From Microbulbifer sp. GL-2 (lineage in GTDB: Bacteria; Pseudomonadota; Gammaproteobacteria; Pseudomonadales; Cellvibrionaceae), in assembly GCF_007183175.1 (NCBI RefSeq), contig NZ_AP019807.1, positions 620,001-684,000 on the forward strand: 64,000 nt of DNA, in the 5' to 3' direction. Below, piece by piece: positions 24,141-33,142 of this stretch. Both the position numbers and the translations under genes were made by a program. How positions within the stretch are numbered: the first letter of the stretch is position 1; every line of letters starts with the position of its first letter. The notes below the pieces were generated by a model. That model was not told the origin of the DNA. It ran no database searches and worked only from the letters and a program-made list of their open reading frames with translations.

Positions 24141-25333
24141 CAAATCAGATTCTGCTGGATAGAAAGCAAGAGCTCGGAAGCTTTGGTTCTGGACAGAGGC
24201 TGACCACGGGTATCACGTATGCGCACTTCGATCTCATCGTCATTGCCACGAATAACGATCAGGTAGCCAGGGTATTCTTCTTCAGGATCAGCGCCCACAC
24301 CAAGTCCCTTTATCTCCTTGAATAAAGGCGGCTCATTACCTTCAGTCGTATCAATACCGGCGAGAATTTGCTGCAGAGTAATCTGGTCAGCGCTATCGGC
24401 CAATTCGTCTTCTTTTTTATCCCTGCTGGCCCAGGAAAACCAACCACCATCTTCTTCCTCATTTTCAGCCAGCTCACGCTCCTCATCGTAGGTAACGTAG
24501 AAAAGACCGATATCGGAGTCTTCACGATGCAGGCGGTAGCCTCCAGCGTTAACTGCGTGAGCAACGGTCGCCCAGGCGCGCTCCATTTCCAATCCCATAG
24601 AGATATAGGGCTCGTGGCCAACTGGCTCACGTAATTGAACCTTGACTGTACTGCCACCAATAGCCTGGGCCACCAGTGAAGCGGAGGCACCTGTGGATTC
24701 GCTAGCCAGGGCAGTGGACATTTCATCGATCATCCAGCCTTCGCGTTCTGGGCTACTGGAGCGCTGAGGCCAATTAACCGTGCCTCCAACAGGGGAGTCC
24801 TCTGCGACCGACAGGTGGCGCACATGAATCTCAGTAGTATCAGGCTGGACTCCGGTCTCGATTTGCAAGCGGTACTTGTCTTTGGTACCGGGGCTTTCGT
24901 TAAACGTCATCCACGCCGTTTCCATAATACCGGCACTGGCGTCAGACATTTCTACACGCAGACCTGAAGTGCGCAGGAAATAATGCAGCTGCGGCCAGAC
25001 CTCCTCCGGGGGCTGGGATACCAACACCCAGCGGCTGTTACCCAGCTTCTGTATCTTCACCCGCTCCATTCCAGCATTGACTGATAATGCCTGCGGCCGC
25101 GGAACCTCAAAGTCACTCTGTTCAAGCCCATTTCCAGCGATTTGGGGAATCTCGTAGAGCTCTTCCTGATGCTTGGCATTGATACCTTCAGGTATCTGCA
25201 GCGGCGCCAGGCTATCGGCCTGCTGGTAATCGTTACTGCGGTCGCGGAAATAGCCATCGTTGCCGAGCACGCCACAACCTGCCAGGGTAAGACTGGAAAT
25301 ACAGAGCGCGGCTCCAACGGTCAATTTGTTCAT
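24140..25333 (-). CDS. bamC: Outer-membrane assembly lipoprotein BamC
   Basis: BamC is a lipoprotein of the BAM complex that inserts outer-membrane proteins. From the ATG at 25333 (AGGAAAG site) the product of 397 residues starts MNKLTVGAALCISSLTLAGC, with the lipid-modified cysteine at residue 20. An unstructured stretch with DNDYRQ-like residues follows (GYFRDRSNDYQQADSLAPLQ), the part known to bind BamD. Two helix-grip domains come next (NSRWVLVSQPPEEVWPQLHYFL, residues about 100-200, and MGLEMERAWATVAHAVNAGG, about 250-350). An upstream in-frame extension reaches into dapA and is not used. The gene follows dapA, as in many gammaproteobacteria. Confidence 0.9.
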   Translation of the reverse strand: MNKLTVGAALCISSLTLAGCGVLGNDGYFRDRSNDYQQADSLAPLQIPEGINAKHQEELYEIPQIAGNGLEQSDFEVPRPQALSVNAGMERVKIQKLGNSRWVLVSQPPEEVWPQLHYFLRTSGLRVEMSDASAGIMETAWMTFNESPGTKDKYRLQIETGVQPDTTEIHVRHLSVAEDSPVGGTVNWPQRSSSPEREGWMIDEMSTALASESTGASASLVAQAIGGSTVKVQLREPVGHEPYISMGLEMERAWATVAHAVNAGGYRLHREDSDIGLFYVTYDEERELAENEEEDGGWFSWASRDKKEDELADSADQITLQQILAGIDTTEGNEPPLFKEIKGLGVGADPEEEYPGYLIVIRGNDDEIEVRIRDTRGQPLSRTKASELLLSIQQNLI

Positions 25334-25367
25334 TAAAGCTTTCCTGGTTAATTCTCGGTTCGCGGGT

Positions 25368-26243
25368 TCACAGCACGCCGGCACTACGCAAGGCTTCGCG
25401 CACTGTAGCATGATGCTCAGGAGATAGGCTGGTAAGCGGCAGGCGGATACCCCCGTCTATACGCCCCATTTCCCGAAGAGCCCACTTCACAGGTATCGGG
25501 TTGGACTCCAAAAACAGCGCTTTGTGCAATATTTGGATACGCTGATCAATCGCCCGTGCAGTCACAGCATCCCCAGTCAAAGCAGCTTCGCACATTTGGG
25601 CGACTGCTGCCGGGGCTACATTGGCAGTGACGCTGATATCACCTTGACCGCCCAGCAGGATCAGTTCCATCGCGGTGCAATCATCTCCAGAGTAGACAGC
25701 AAAGCCCTCTGGCAAAGTATCCAATAGAACTTTAGCCCGCTCCAGGTCTCCAGTTGCTTCTTTGATTCCCACAATATTTCCGATAGCGGCCAAACGTTGC
25801 ACTGTCTCTGGCAGCATATCCACTGCAGTGCGCCCCGGCACATTGTAGAGAATCTGCGGAATAGCTACCGCCTTTGCGATAGCTCTATAGTGTTGGAACA
25901 GCCCTTCCTGGGTCGGCTTGTTGTAATAAGGCGTCACCAGCAGACAGGCATCGGCGCCACAGCGAGCAGCATTTTCTGTCAGCTCGATCGCCTCTGAGGT
26001 GGAGTTGGCCCCGGTTCCCGCAATAACTGGGATACGACCTGCCACTTGGTCCACCACACGTCGAATTACCTCGATATGTTCATTGACATCGAGTGTGGCA
26101 GATTCACCGGTTGTACCGACTGCGACCAATGCGCGGGTGCCCTGCTCTATATGCCACTCAACCAAATTGCGCAAACTATCCCAGTCCAGGCTTCCGTCTG
26201 CGTACATTGGGGTAGCCAAGGCCACCATACTGCCGGTAAACAT
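25368..26243 (-). CDS. dapA: 4-hydroxy-tetrahydrodipicolinate synthase
   Basis: DapA condenses pyruvate with aspartate semialdehyde in the lysine and diaminopimelate pathway. The 291-residue protein shows MFTGSMVALATPMYADGSLD, the GTTGES pyruvate-binding loop, the catalytic tyrosine in ILYNVPGRTAVDM, and the Schiff-base lysine in IVGIKEATGD. YSGDD and GGQGDISVTANVAP follow. The start is the ATG at 26243 with AAGGAG five bases upstream; a GTG two codons earlier overlaps that site and is unlikely. It precedes bamC by 34 bases. Confidence 0.96.
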   Translation of the reverse strand: MFTGSMVALATPMYADGSLDWDSLRNLVEWHIEQGTRALVAVGTTGESATLDVNEHIEVIRRVVDQVAGRIPVIAGTGANSTSEAIELTENAARCGADACLLVTPYYNKPTQEGLFQHYRAIAKAVAIPQILYNVPGRTAVDMLPETVQRLAAIGNIVGIKEATGDLERAKVLLDTLPEGFAVYSGDDCTAMELILLGGQGDISVTANVAPAAVAQMCEAALTGDAVTARAIDQRIQILHKALFLESNPIPVKWALREMGRIDGGIRLPLTSLSPEHHATVREALRSAGVL

Positions 26244-26335
26244 TCTCACTCCTTAATTATCGCGCTCGGCCTGGAATAGCACCGCCAGAATCGAACCAGT
26301 ATGTTACTTAGGGCGCAGAATCTATGCCAGCCTGA

Positions 26336-27301
26336 CTAGCTCGCCACTTTCCTGCGCTTCTTTTTCTTTTTGCGCACTCCTGCGTACACATTGTCGGCAC
26401 CTTCCGGCCGCGTCTTGAAACGGCGGTGTACCCACATATATTGTGCAGGGGCCTCGCGAATACGTGCCTCAATGAACTGATTGACCAAAATCGCATCCTG
26501 CAGTTCATCTCCAGAGGGAATATCCTCAATAGGTGGGAACACTTTGAGTTGATATCCAGAACCATCCTCCCGACGAATCACCGCATAAGGCACCACCTTG
26601 GCCCGGCCGACTCGCGCAAACCGTGATGTCCCCGTTACCGTGGCTGCCGGCACGTCAAAGAATGGAGCAAAGACCCCCTGTTTGATCCCGTAATCCTGGT
26701 CAGGAGCATACCAGACCGCACGACCACGCTGCAGCGCACGTAAAACCCCACGCACATCCTTTCGTTGATAGACACTTCCATCGCCTGTGTGGCGCTCTCG
26801 ACCTTTTCGCTGGATATAGTCATAGACAGGGTTTTTATGGGGGCGATACATGCCATCAAGCGTCAAACTCATACCCATCACTGCAGCACCAATCTCCAGT
26901 GTGGTGAAATGCATTGCCAGCAGCAGAACACCATGCCCTTGGGATTGAATCTCTTCCAGCTGCTCCAAACCATCGATATCAAATCGTTTACGCAGCCAGC
27001 TTAATGAGCGAAACCATGCCATACCGGTTTCCATTATGGCGATACCGCTGGATTCAAAGTTACGCTTGAGAAGGTCGGCTCGATCGGCCTCTTTCAGCTC
27101 AGGAAAACACAGGGCCAGATTGCGCTCGGCGATAACCCGACGATTATGAGCGAACTTTAACATCAGCCGGCCAAGGCCAGTGCCCATAGCTAGCTGCCAC
27201 CGGTAAGGTAATTGGGCAATCAGGAACCAAAGAGCAAATAGCAGCCACGTCAACCAGTAACGGGGATGCAGCAGGACTACTCGAAAACGGGGTTTTTCCA
27301 T
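26336..27301 (-). CDS. lpxL: Lipid A biosynthesis acyltransferase (LpxL/HtrB type)
   Basis: This 321-residue inner-membrane enzyme adds a secondary acyl chain to lipid A precursors. A membrane helix lies near residues 14-32 (YWLTWLLFALWFLIAQLPYR). The catalytic H-x4-E motif is HFTTLE, and MYRPHKNPVYDYIQRKGRER and YAPDQDYGIKQGVFAPFFDVPAATVTG match the LpxL family. VPYAVIRREDG and QYMWVHRRFKTRPEG are the usual C-terminal landmarks. It ends in a very lysine-rich tail (RKKKKKRRK). Whether it prefers laurate or myristate cannot be told from sequence. Confidence 0.92.
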   Translation of the reverse strand: MEKPRFRVVLLHPRYWLTWLLFALWFLIAQLPYRWQLAMGTGLGRLMLKFAHNRRVIAERNLALCFPELKEADRADLLKRNFESSGIAIMETGMAWFRSLSWLRKRFDIDGLEQLEEIQSQGHGVLLLAMHFTTLEIGAAVMGMSLTLDGMYRPHKNPVYDYIQRKGRERHTGDGSVYQRKDVRGVLRALQRGRAVWYAPDQDYGIKQGVFAPFFDVPAATVTGTSRFARVGRAKVVPYAVIRREDGSGYQLKVFPPIEDIPSGDELQDAILVNQFIEARIREAPAQYMWVHRRFKTRPEGADNVYAGVRKKKKKRRKVAS

Positions 27302-27414
27302 CGGATATAGCTATAGCGCCGGCAACAGGATACCGGCTTAATCGGTTGAATTCGGCGTAGTATAACCCATGGAAGGCAGGCTGGAACGGACTGTAGCTGC
27401 AGTAATAGTTGGAC

Positions 27415-27648
27415 TCAATGGCGCAGGAGGGTATCCAGTTCATCTACAGCGACGCACCAGTCAGAGTCTTCCTCAATGGCGCTTCTCAGAAAATCCCTCT
27501 GCCCTTCACTCCAAAATGACGCAGAGGACAATTTCTCGTGCCGGTGCAAATAGTGGGTAATCAGAAACTCATGTATCGCCGCATCCTCTGAGGATAAGCC
27601 CAACTGGGCAAAGAGATCGTTGAGGGTATGGTACCCGGTCGTTTCCAT
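27415..27648 (-). CDS. DUF2789 family small protein
   Basis: A 77-residue protein beginning METTGYHTLNDLFAQLGLSS and containing FWSEGQRDFLRSAIEEDSDW, the pattern of the DUF2789 family. The family is small, soluble and of unknown role. A GGAG site lies 6 bases before the ATG. It stands between the acyltransferase and the aldo/keto reductase with short gaps on both sides. Confidence 0.85.
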   Translation of the reverse strand: METTGYHTLNDLFAQLGLSSEDAAIHEFLITHYLHRHEKLSSASFWSEGQRDFLRSAIEEDSDWCVAVDELDTLLRH

Positions 27649-27734
27649 TGAAAGCTCCGCCTTATGTGCTCACGTAGTGTTCTCGTGTCGACTCAGTCGT
27701 GTATGTTTCCCAATTATAGATAGCGAGACCCTGC

Positions 27735-28778
27735 TTACGGGGCCGGATTCGGGTTGTGCTGGTGAATAATTTCTATCGCGGCCAGTTGCTCCTTGTCGAG
27801 CTGCAATTCGACGCTGGCAATATTAGTACGTAACTGCTCCATGGTAGTGGCCCCAATAATATTGGCGGTCACGAACGGCTGCTGGTTGACGAAAGCCAGA
27901 GCCATTTGCGCCGGGTCCAGGCCGAATTGACGAGCCAAATTCACATAGGCTTCAGTAGCCACATTACTGCGCTCACTGGTGTAACGTTGGAAACGCTCGT
28001 ACAGGGTCAGGCGCGCTCCTTCAGGCTTCGCTCCTTCCAGGTACTTGCCAGACAAGACACCAAAGGCCAGGGGCGAATAAGCCAACAGCCCACACTGCTC
28101 ACGAATAGAGACTTCCGCACAGCCCACTTCAAAGGTACGGTTTAACAGGTTGTAGGGGTTCTGAATGGAAACGATACGTGGCTTGCCATAAACCACCGAC
28201 TCCCGGAGATATTCGTGCATACCCCAAGGGGTCTCATTGGAAATACCGATATAGCGCACCTTACCCGCCTCTACCAACTCCTCTAATGCATTAAGGGTCT
28301 CGGCAATCCTGATTCCATCATCTCCCTGGTGCTGATAACCCAGGCGACCAAAAAAGTTAGTCTGGCGCTCGGGCCAGTGGATCTGATAGAGATCGATATA
28401 GTCGGTACCGAGGCGCTTTAGGGAGTCATCACAGGCTTTAAGTATATGGTCACGACTGAGGCGGGGCCCCGAGCGCAAGTGCCTCACTCCAGGATTGGCC
28501 TCACCTCGCCCAGCCACCTTACTGGCGATAATCACCTTGTCGCGACCGCCACGGGCGGACAACCACTTGCCAATGTACTCTTCTGTGCGCCCCTGGGTCT
28601 CCGGACGTGGTGGTACTGGATACATCTCAGCGCAGTCGACAAAGTTGACTCCCTGATCAAGGGCGTAGTCCAGCTGCTCTGCGGCATCAGAAACGGTATT
28701 TTGCTCACCAAAAGTCATTGTGCCGAGGCAAACCTGGCTTACTTTGAGACTGCTGGTGCCAAGCTGGCGGTATTCCAT
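27735..28778 (-). CDS. tas: NADP(H)-dependent aldo/keto reductase (Tas type)
   Basis: The 347-residue protein has the aldo/keto reductase barrel: MEYRQLGTSSLKVSQVCLGT, then FVDCAEMYPVPPRPETQGRT carrying the catalytic aspartate and tyrosine, the lysine in DKVIIASKVAGR, the histidine in DLYQIHWPERQT, and the C-terminal NADP-binding IIGATTMEQLRTNI. The length and the MYPVPPxPET motif fit the Tas subfamily. GGAGAG precedes the ATG. The physiological substrate is unknown. Confidence 0.92.
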   Translation of the reverse strand: MEYRQLGTSSLKVSQVCLGTMTFGEQNTVSDAAEQLDYALDQGVNFVDCAEMYPVPPRPETQGRTEEYIGKWLSARGGRDKVIIASKVAGRGEANPGVRHLRSGPRLSRDHILKACDDSLKRLGTDYIDLYQIHWPERQTNFFGRLGYQHQGDDGIRIAETLNALEELVEAGKVRYIGISNETPWGMHEYLRESVVYGKPRIVSIQNPYNLLNRTFEVGCAEVSIREQCGLLAYSPLAFGVLSGKYLEGAKPEGARLTLYERFQRYTSERSNVATEAYVNLARQFGLDPAQMALAFVNQQPFVTANIIGATTMEQLRTNIASVELQLDKEQLAAIEIIHQHNPNPAP

Positions 28779-28831
28779 ATCGTCTTCTCTCCCTAAAAAG
28801 CAAAATGGGGATTATGCCGCTTTGTTGCCAG

Positions 28832-28893
28832 GGGGAGTAGAAGGTAGGGGAGTAGAAGGTAGAGAAGGGAGATAGGAGCGGCAGAGCCGCTCC
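28832..28893. repeat. 15-base tandem duplication and GC-rich hairpin
   Basis: GGGGAGTAGAAGGTA occurs twice back to back at 28832-28846 and 28847-28861, with a decayed third copy after it. GGAGCGGC-AGA-GCCGCTCC at 28875-28893 is an 8-pair hairpin without a T-run. Both lie between the aldo/keto reductase start and the fabV stop. Confidence 0.7.
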
Positions 28894-28935
28894 AAGTCGA
28901 GTATCTTTGCAAAACTCGAGATAGATTAAAACAGA

Positions 28936-30114
28936 TTAACTGAATTCAGCTTTCACCTGTGGGCTGGTATCTGCATCGTAATCGACGCCCTCCACCCCGA
29001 AGCCGAACAGCTTGAGAAAATCAGCTTGGTAGCCTTTGTAGTCGCTCAACTCAAACAGGTTTTCCGCAGTCACTTCCGGCCATAGCTTTTCGATCTTGGC
29101 CTGGGTCTCCCGACGCAGCTCCCTATCGTCCATACGCAGGCGGTTGTTGCTGTCGAGACGAGGACTATCGGTGTAAAGCCCCTCGGTGTACAGTCGGTAG
29201 AGCTGCTCGATACAGCCCTCGTGAGTGCCCTCCTCCTTCATTACCTTGTAAACGAGGGAGATATACAATGGCATCACCGGAATCGCGGAACTGGACTGGG
29301 TTACCAAAGCTTTCAGCACCGCAACATTCGCCGCTGCCTGGCCACTCTCTGTAATGGCCTTAGCCGCGCGATCGAGGTCTTCTTTAGCCTTGCCAATAGT
29401 CGCATGGCCGTAAATCGGCCAAGTGAGCTTTTCACCAATATAGGTGTAAGCCACAGTTTTACAGTTATCTGACAGCACACCGGCATCGCCGAGAGCCTGC
29501 ATCCACAGCTCCCAGTCCTCACCTCCCATTACCTTAACTGTGGCCGCAATTTCCTCATCATTAGCCGGCTCTACACTGATATCTGAGATTTCCAACTTAT
29601 CGGTATTGAGGTTTTTTGCCGTATAGGATTCACCAATCGGCTTCAGCACAGAGCTGTAGAGCTCACCGGTCTTTGGGTCAGTACGGCGCGGCGAGGCCAG
29701 GCTGTAAACCACCAGATCCACCTGGCCCAGATCTTCCTTTATCATCTCGATCGCCTGAGCCTTCACCTCATCAGAAAAGGCATCACCATTGATGCTCTTG
29801 GCATAAAGGCCCGCATTGTGTGCCTCGGCCTCAAATGCGGCCGAATTGTAATAGCCTGCTGAAGCGGTGCGCTTTTCGGTTGGCGGTTTCTCAAAAAACA
29901 CCCCCAGGGTCCCCGCACCGGAGCCAAAAGCGGCAGAAATCCTTGAAGCCAGGCCATAGCCGGTGGAAGCCCCAACAACCAAAACCCGCTTGGGGCCATT
30001 CTCAATCGCTGGCTGAGACTTGATGTACTCAATCTGTTCACGCACATTAGCTGCACAGCCCTGCGGGTGGGCATTGGTACAAATAAATCCGCGTACTTTC
30101 GGCTGGATGATCAT
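28936..30114 (-). CDS. fabV: Trans-2-enoyl-ACP/CoA reductase FabV
   Basis: FabV carries out the last reduction of the fatty-acid elongation cycle with NADH and is naturally triclosan-tolerant. The 392-residue protein starts MIIQPKVRGFICTNAHPQGC, has the nucleotide-binding VLVVGASTGYGLASRI, the DLVVYSLASPRRTDP segment, and the Y-x8-K active site in WPIYGHATIGKAK. PVMPLYISLVYKVMKEEG and the C-terminal SDYKGYQADFLKLFGF are further family landmarks. The gene stands alone on the minus strand. Confidence 0.97.
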   Translation of the reverse strand: MIIQPKVRGFICTNAHPQGCAANVREQIEYIKSQPAIENGPKRVLVVGASTGYGLASRISAAFGSGAGTLGVFFEKPPTEKRTASAGYYNSAAFEAEAHNAGLYAKSINGDAFSDEVKAQAIEMIKEDLGQVDLVVYSLASPRRTDPKTGELYSSVLKPIGESYTAKNLNTDKLEISDISVEPANDEEIAATVKVMGGEDWELWMQALGDAGVLSDNCKTVAYTYIGEKLTWPIYGHATIGKAKEDLDRAAKAITESGQAAANVAVLKALVTQSSSAIPVMPLYISLVYKVMKEEGTHEGCIEQLYRLYTEGLYTDSPRLDSNNRLRMDDRELRRETQAKIEKLWPEVTAENLFELSDYKGYQADFLKLFGFGVEGVDYDADTSPQVKAEFS

Positions 30115-30597
30115 CCTTACTGTCTCTCCCTTTGCACTTGGGGAATCGTGGTTATGTGATCACAGATACGCTGACTGCGCATCGGGAAAACGGTGGCGGA
30201 CCTGGGAATAAAGACGCTCAGGTCACGTTCCTGGCCATTCTAATGGTTGTGGCTGGTGAGTCCCATAGCGGCGTTTCCCCGCTAGGGACAGAGTTGTCCA
30301 GAATATCCTAGCTAGCGGCCAAAGCGGCCTAAAAGCCCACTTGTTGTGACTTACCGCACTATTTAAGGGCGTACCAGTAAATTATCACGCCAGACGCATG
30401 CCATAACTTCGCCTCGGGGCACTCAAAACCTCCTTTGTTCCTGGGCTACACTTTTTTTGCCTTGGCACGCTGTGTGCAATATCCCTTATGTCGATATCAA
30501 GTTACCCCTGAGAAGAAGTCCGAGTCTGATCACAGACAACAGCTCCATCAGTGGTCACTCGACGGTGTTTATTCCATAGATAGTTAGGAAGGTCCGT
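30115..30597. other. Divergent intergenic region fabV / thioesterase
   Basis: This 483-base region holds the start signals for fabV on the left and, at 30462-30480 on the plus strand, a near-consensus sigma-54 promoter. No gene longer than a few codons with a ribosome-binding site was seen between that promoter and the thioesterase GTG; an eight-codon frame starting at ATG 30489 is open but unsupported. A small RNA could lie in the roughly 110-base leader. Confidence 0.5.
30462..30480 (+). promoter_or_regulatory. Sigma-54 promoter (-24/-12)
   Basis: TTGGCACGCTGTGTGCAAT matches the consensus TTGGCACG-N4-TTGCA with one T to G change. The essential GG and GC are 10 bases apart as required. Transcription would start near 30490, about 108 bases before the thioesterase start. 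No sigma-54 activator gene is adjacent. Confidence 0.7.
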
Positions 30598-31026
30598 GTG
30601 AAATACTATTCGCGTCACTGCGTAAAACCCGGCGACCTGAATCCCGCCCAGCGCCTGTTTGGAGGCCAACTGCTCGCCTGGATTGATGAAGAGGCAGCCA
30701 TCTTCGCCGGCTGCCAGATGGGCACACCAATGCTGGTGACCAAGCTGATGTCAGAGATCGATTTTATCAGTCCTGCCTGCTGTGGGGATGTGGTGGAATT
30801 CGGTTTTGAGGTAGTGGGTATCGGCCAAAGCTCCCTCACTGTGCACTGCGAGGTCCGCAACAAGCAAACCCAACAGCTAATCGTACAAGTCGAACAAATT
30901 GTCTTTGTAGCCCTGGATGCCAACGGCAAACCAACCCCCCACACCAAGGCCGGCATGTCCCTGGAACAGGCACGTAGAGCCACCAAACGCAACCGAGAAG
31001 TACGCGAGCGCCGGCTAGCTGGTTAG
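30598..31026 (+). CDS. Hotdog-fold acyl-CoA thioesterase
   Basis: A 142-residue thioesterase of the YciA/acyl-CoA hydrolase type. The active-site strand-helix LFGGQLLAWIDEEAAIFAGC carries the conserved N-terminal aspartate region (NPAQRLFGGQLLAWID), followed by EIDFISPACCGDVVEFGFEV. The C-terminus is very basic (RRATKRNREVRERRLAG). The start is a GTG with AGGAAGG five bases upstream. The product should hydrolyse acyl-CoA to free acid and CoA. A good sigma-54 promoter lies upstream. Confidence 0.88.
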   Translation: MKYYSRHCVKPGDLNPAQRLFGGQLLAWIDEEAAIFAGCQMGTPMLVTKLMSEIDFISPACCGDVVEFGFEVVGIGQSSLTVHCEVRNKQTQQLIVQVEQIVFVALDANGKPTPHTKAGMSLEQARRATKRNREVRERRLAG

Positions 31027-31047
31027 AGCCTACCCTGTAGATGGCGG

Positions 31048-31068
31048 TATAATGGCGCCTTTGCGCCA
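31048..31068 (+). promoter_or_regulatory. -10 element and leader hairpin before miaE
   Basis: TATAAT at 31048-31053 with the surrounding CGGTATAATGGCGCC matches the dnaX promoter core found at 6348. It overlaps a TGGCGC-CTTT-GCGCCA hairpin (31053-31068) just before the miaE ATG. The -35 region is weak. Confidence 0.45.
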
Positions 31069-31080
31069 CCGTCATCTGCC

Positions 31081-31653
31081 ATGTTTCAACTTCGCTACAC
31101 TACGCCAAAAGACTGGGCCCAAGTCGTCCTCAGCGATTTCAAGCGCTTCCTTCAGGATCATGCCGCAGCGGAAAAGAAGGCCTCTGGCATGGCGGTGTCG
31201 ATGTTCTCTCACTATCCCGATAAACCATTGCTGGTCGAGTCCATGGTGAATCTGGCACTAGAGGAGATGAACCACTTTCGCCAAGTTATCAAGATTATGC
31301 ACGAGCGGGGGATATACCAGGCACCGGACGAGAAAGATCCTTATATACACGCACTGCGCAGGCTGACTCGACGCGGAACGGAAGAATACCTGCTTGACCG
31401 CCTGCTCACCGCCGCAATTATTGAGGCGCGCGGATGTGAACGCTTTGGCCTGGTAGCCGAGGCTCTACCTGAAGGCCCACTAAAAAGTTTTTATAAAGTC
31501 ATCACCGACAGCGAGGCCCGGCACCACGAACTGTTTATTGAGCTGGCGCTGCAGTATTTTCCCCGCAAGAAAGTAGAGGCCCGCCTATGCCAGCTGTTGG
31601 ACCAGGAAGCCCAGATTACCGAGGCCCTACCCCACCGCCCTGCACTGCACTAA
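31081..31653 (+). CDS. miaE: tRNA-(ms2i6A37)-hydroxylase MiaE
   Basis: MiaE is a non-haem di-iron monooxygenase that hydroxylates the isopentenyl group of ms2i6A at position 37 of tRNA. The 190-residue protein has the ferritin-like layout with iron ligands in the EExxH of LALEEMNHFRQV, in IIEARGCERFGL and in the ExxH of DSEARHHELFIELA. It starts MFQLRYTTPKDWAQVV. It follows the thioesterase by 55 bases but seems to have its own promoter. Confidence 0.92.
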   Translation: MFQLRYTTPKDWAQVVLSDFKRFLQDHAAAEKKASGMAVSMFSHYPDKPLLVESMVNLALEEMNHFRQVIKIMHERGIYQAPDEKDPYIHALRRLTRRGTEEYLLDRLLTAAIIEARGCERFGLVAEALPEGPLKSFYKVITDSEARHHELFIELALQYFPRKKVEARLCQLLDQEAQITEALPHRPALH

Positions 31654-31750
31654 GCGGCGGCCAGGAGAATCGCTCAACGTAATTTACTGTAGCGAACAAT
31701 GATGTATGCTGGCGCCGATATACCTTATTCGCAGTGGGGTTTCCGCAGTT

Positions 31751-32461
31751 ATGTCTACTCTCCGCAAACATGGGTTTCACCTATCCTTATTAGTTATTTT
31801 CGCTTTCGCCTGGGGCTGGTCTGCCTGGCAACCTTTACATCCCGATGATTGGCTATTAGAGAATTACCTGGTTTTTGCCGCACTGCCGCTAATCCTGGTC
31901 AGTGCCCGAGTATTTCCACTCTCCAGTGTGTCCTATACGCTGATTACCTTGTTTATGTGCCTGCATGTAATCGGTTCCCACTACACCTATGCAGAAGTGC
32001 CTTTCGGCTACATCCTTCAGGAATGGCTCGGCGCAGAACGCAATATGTACGATCGCTTGGTGCACTTCAGCTTTGGGCTGCTGCTGGCCTACCCAGTGCG
32101 GGAAGTACTTGTACGCCTGGCGGGACTGCATGGGTTCTGGGCGTACTTTTTCCCCGTAGATGTGACCTTCGCCCTCTCTTCTATTTATGAAATCATCGAG
32201 TGGCTGGCGGCGCGTACTGTGTCACCGGAGTTGGGCATGGCCTTCCTGGGTTCCCAGGGAGACATCTGGGATGCGCAAAAAGACATGTTATTGGCGGGGC
32301 TCGGCTCCATCCTTGCCATGCTGGTTGTATTGGTCTTAAACCTCTGGCTCAACTCCAACGTCTGGCGGGAAATCCGCAATAGCCTGAAAGTACCTGAGGG
32401 CGACCAGGCCCTCGGTGAGGTGAAGTTCCGCCAGTGGTGGCGCAAGCGCCAGAGCCACTAG
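31751..32461 (+). CDS. DUF2238 (YjdF-like) membrane protein
   Basis: An inner-membrane protein of about 236 residues with six hydrophobic segments. The family landmarks include VIGSHYTYAEVPFGY, NMYDRLVHFSFGLLLAYP, FALSSIYEIIEWLAA and the acidic LGSQGDIWDAQKDMLLAGLG. The conserved histidines, aspartates and glutamates lie close to the membrane faces, but the role of the family is unknown. A start at 31706 would add 15 residues before the first charged stretch; I prefer the ATG at 31751, which follows a GTGGGG. Its stop codon is four bases from the end of the convergent Lrp-type gene. Confidence 0.82.
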   Translation: MSTLRKHGFHLSLLVIFAFAWGWSAWQPLHPDDWLLENYLVFAALPLILVSARVFPLSSVSYTLITLFMCLHVIGSHYTYAEVPFGYILQEWLGAERNMYDRLVHFSFGLLLAYPVREVLVRLAGLHGFWAYFFPVDVTFALSSIYEIIEWLAARTVSPELGMAFLGSQGDIWDAQKDMLLAGLGSILAMLVVLVLNLWLNSNVWREIRNSLKVPEGDQALGEVKFRQWWRKRQSH

Positions 32462-32464
32462 GAG

Positions 32465-32941
32465 TCAGTTGCCATTGGCGTATGTCAGCGGCAGGCAGGT
32501 TGTCTGCTTCATCGTCTCCATCACAAAGCTGGAGCTGACATCAAACAGATCGGCTTTGATCAGCTCCTTATACAGGCGATCGTAGCCGGGCATATCGGTG
32601 ACTACCGCCTTGATCAAGTAGTCCAGGTCCCCACTCATGCGGTGGACCTCAAGAATCTCCGCAACCCCTTGCACCAATTCAGTGAACTGAGTCGCCCACT
32701 GGTCGTTGTGTTGGTTGGTGCGAATGGAGATGTACACCGTAAGCGGCAGATTCAACTTGTGCTGGTCCAATAGGGTCACCCGGTCGGCAATAACTCCATC
32801 CTCTTCCAGCTTATGGATGCGCCTCCAGCAGGCGGATTTAGACAAGCCCACCCGTTCGGCAATATCGCCAACGGAGAGTGTCGCATCCCTCTGCAATAAC
32901 TCCAGTATCTGCCTATCATGCCGGTTAAGTCCCGCCGCCAT
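32465..32941 (-). CDS. Lrp/AsnC family transcriptional regulator
   Basis: The 158-residue regulator has the AsnC winged helix at the N-terminus (LNRHDRQILELLQRDATLSV, then the recognition helix in VGLSKSACWRRIHKLEEDGV) and the RAM/effector domain behind it (VYISIRTNQHNDQWATQF, then HRMSGDLDYLIKAVV). The start at ATG 32941 has GGGAGG 8 bases upstream; an upstream extension to 32995 is not needed. It is divergent from the aminotransferase-fold gene at 33143, so that gene is its likely target, together with itself. Confidence 0.92.
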   Translation of the reverse strand: MAAGLNRHDRQILELLQRDATLSVGDIAERVGLSKSACWRRIHKLEEDGVIADRVTLLDQHKLNLPLTVYISIRTNQHNDQWATQFTELVQGVAEILEVHRMSGDLDYLIKAVVTDMPGYDRLYKELIKADLFDVSSSFVMETMKQTTCLPLTYANGN

Positions 32942-33142
32942 TCCATCACCCTCCCACTGACATGGATCGAAAAAAGTTACATTGTCTCTAACCAACCTAT
33001 CACGGAATGACTTTGTGCCGAAAAAAATATATTAACCGGTATTTTGATTCGATATAAATGACACAGGCAGGATAGATAGACACATTGTTTCGGTTGCAAA
33101 CCACTAGAGTGCATTTCCATATAAATACAGGAAGTGGAACTC

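Noticed and set aside
28875..28893. GC-rich hairpin as the fabV terminator
   Set aside because: No T-run follows on the minus strand within a useful distance, so it does not meet the usual Rho-independent pattern.
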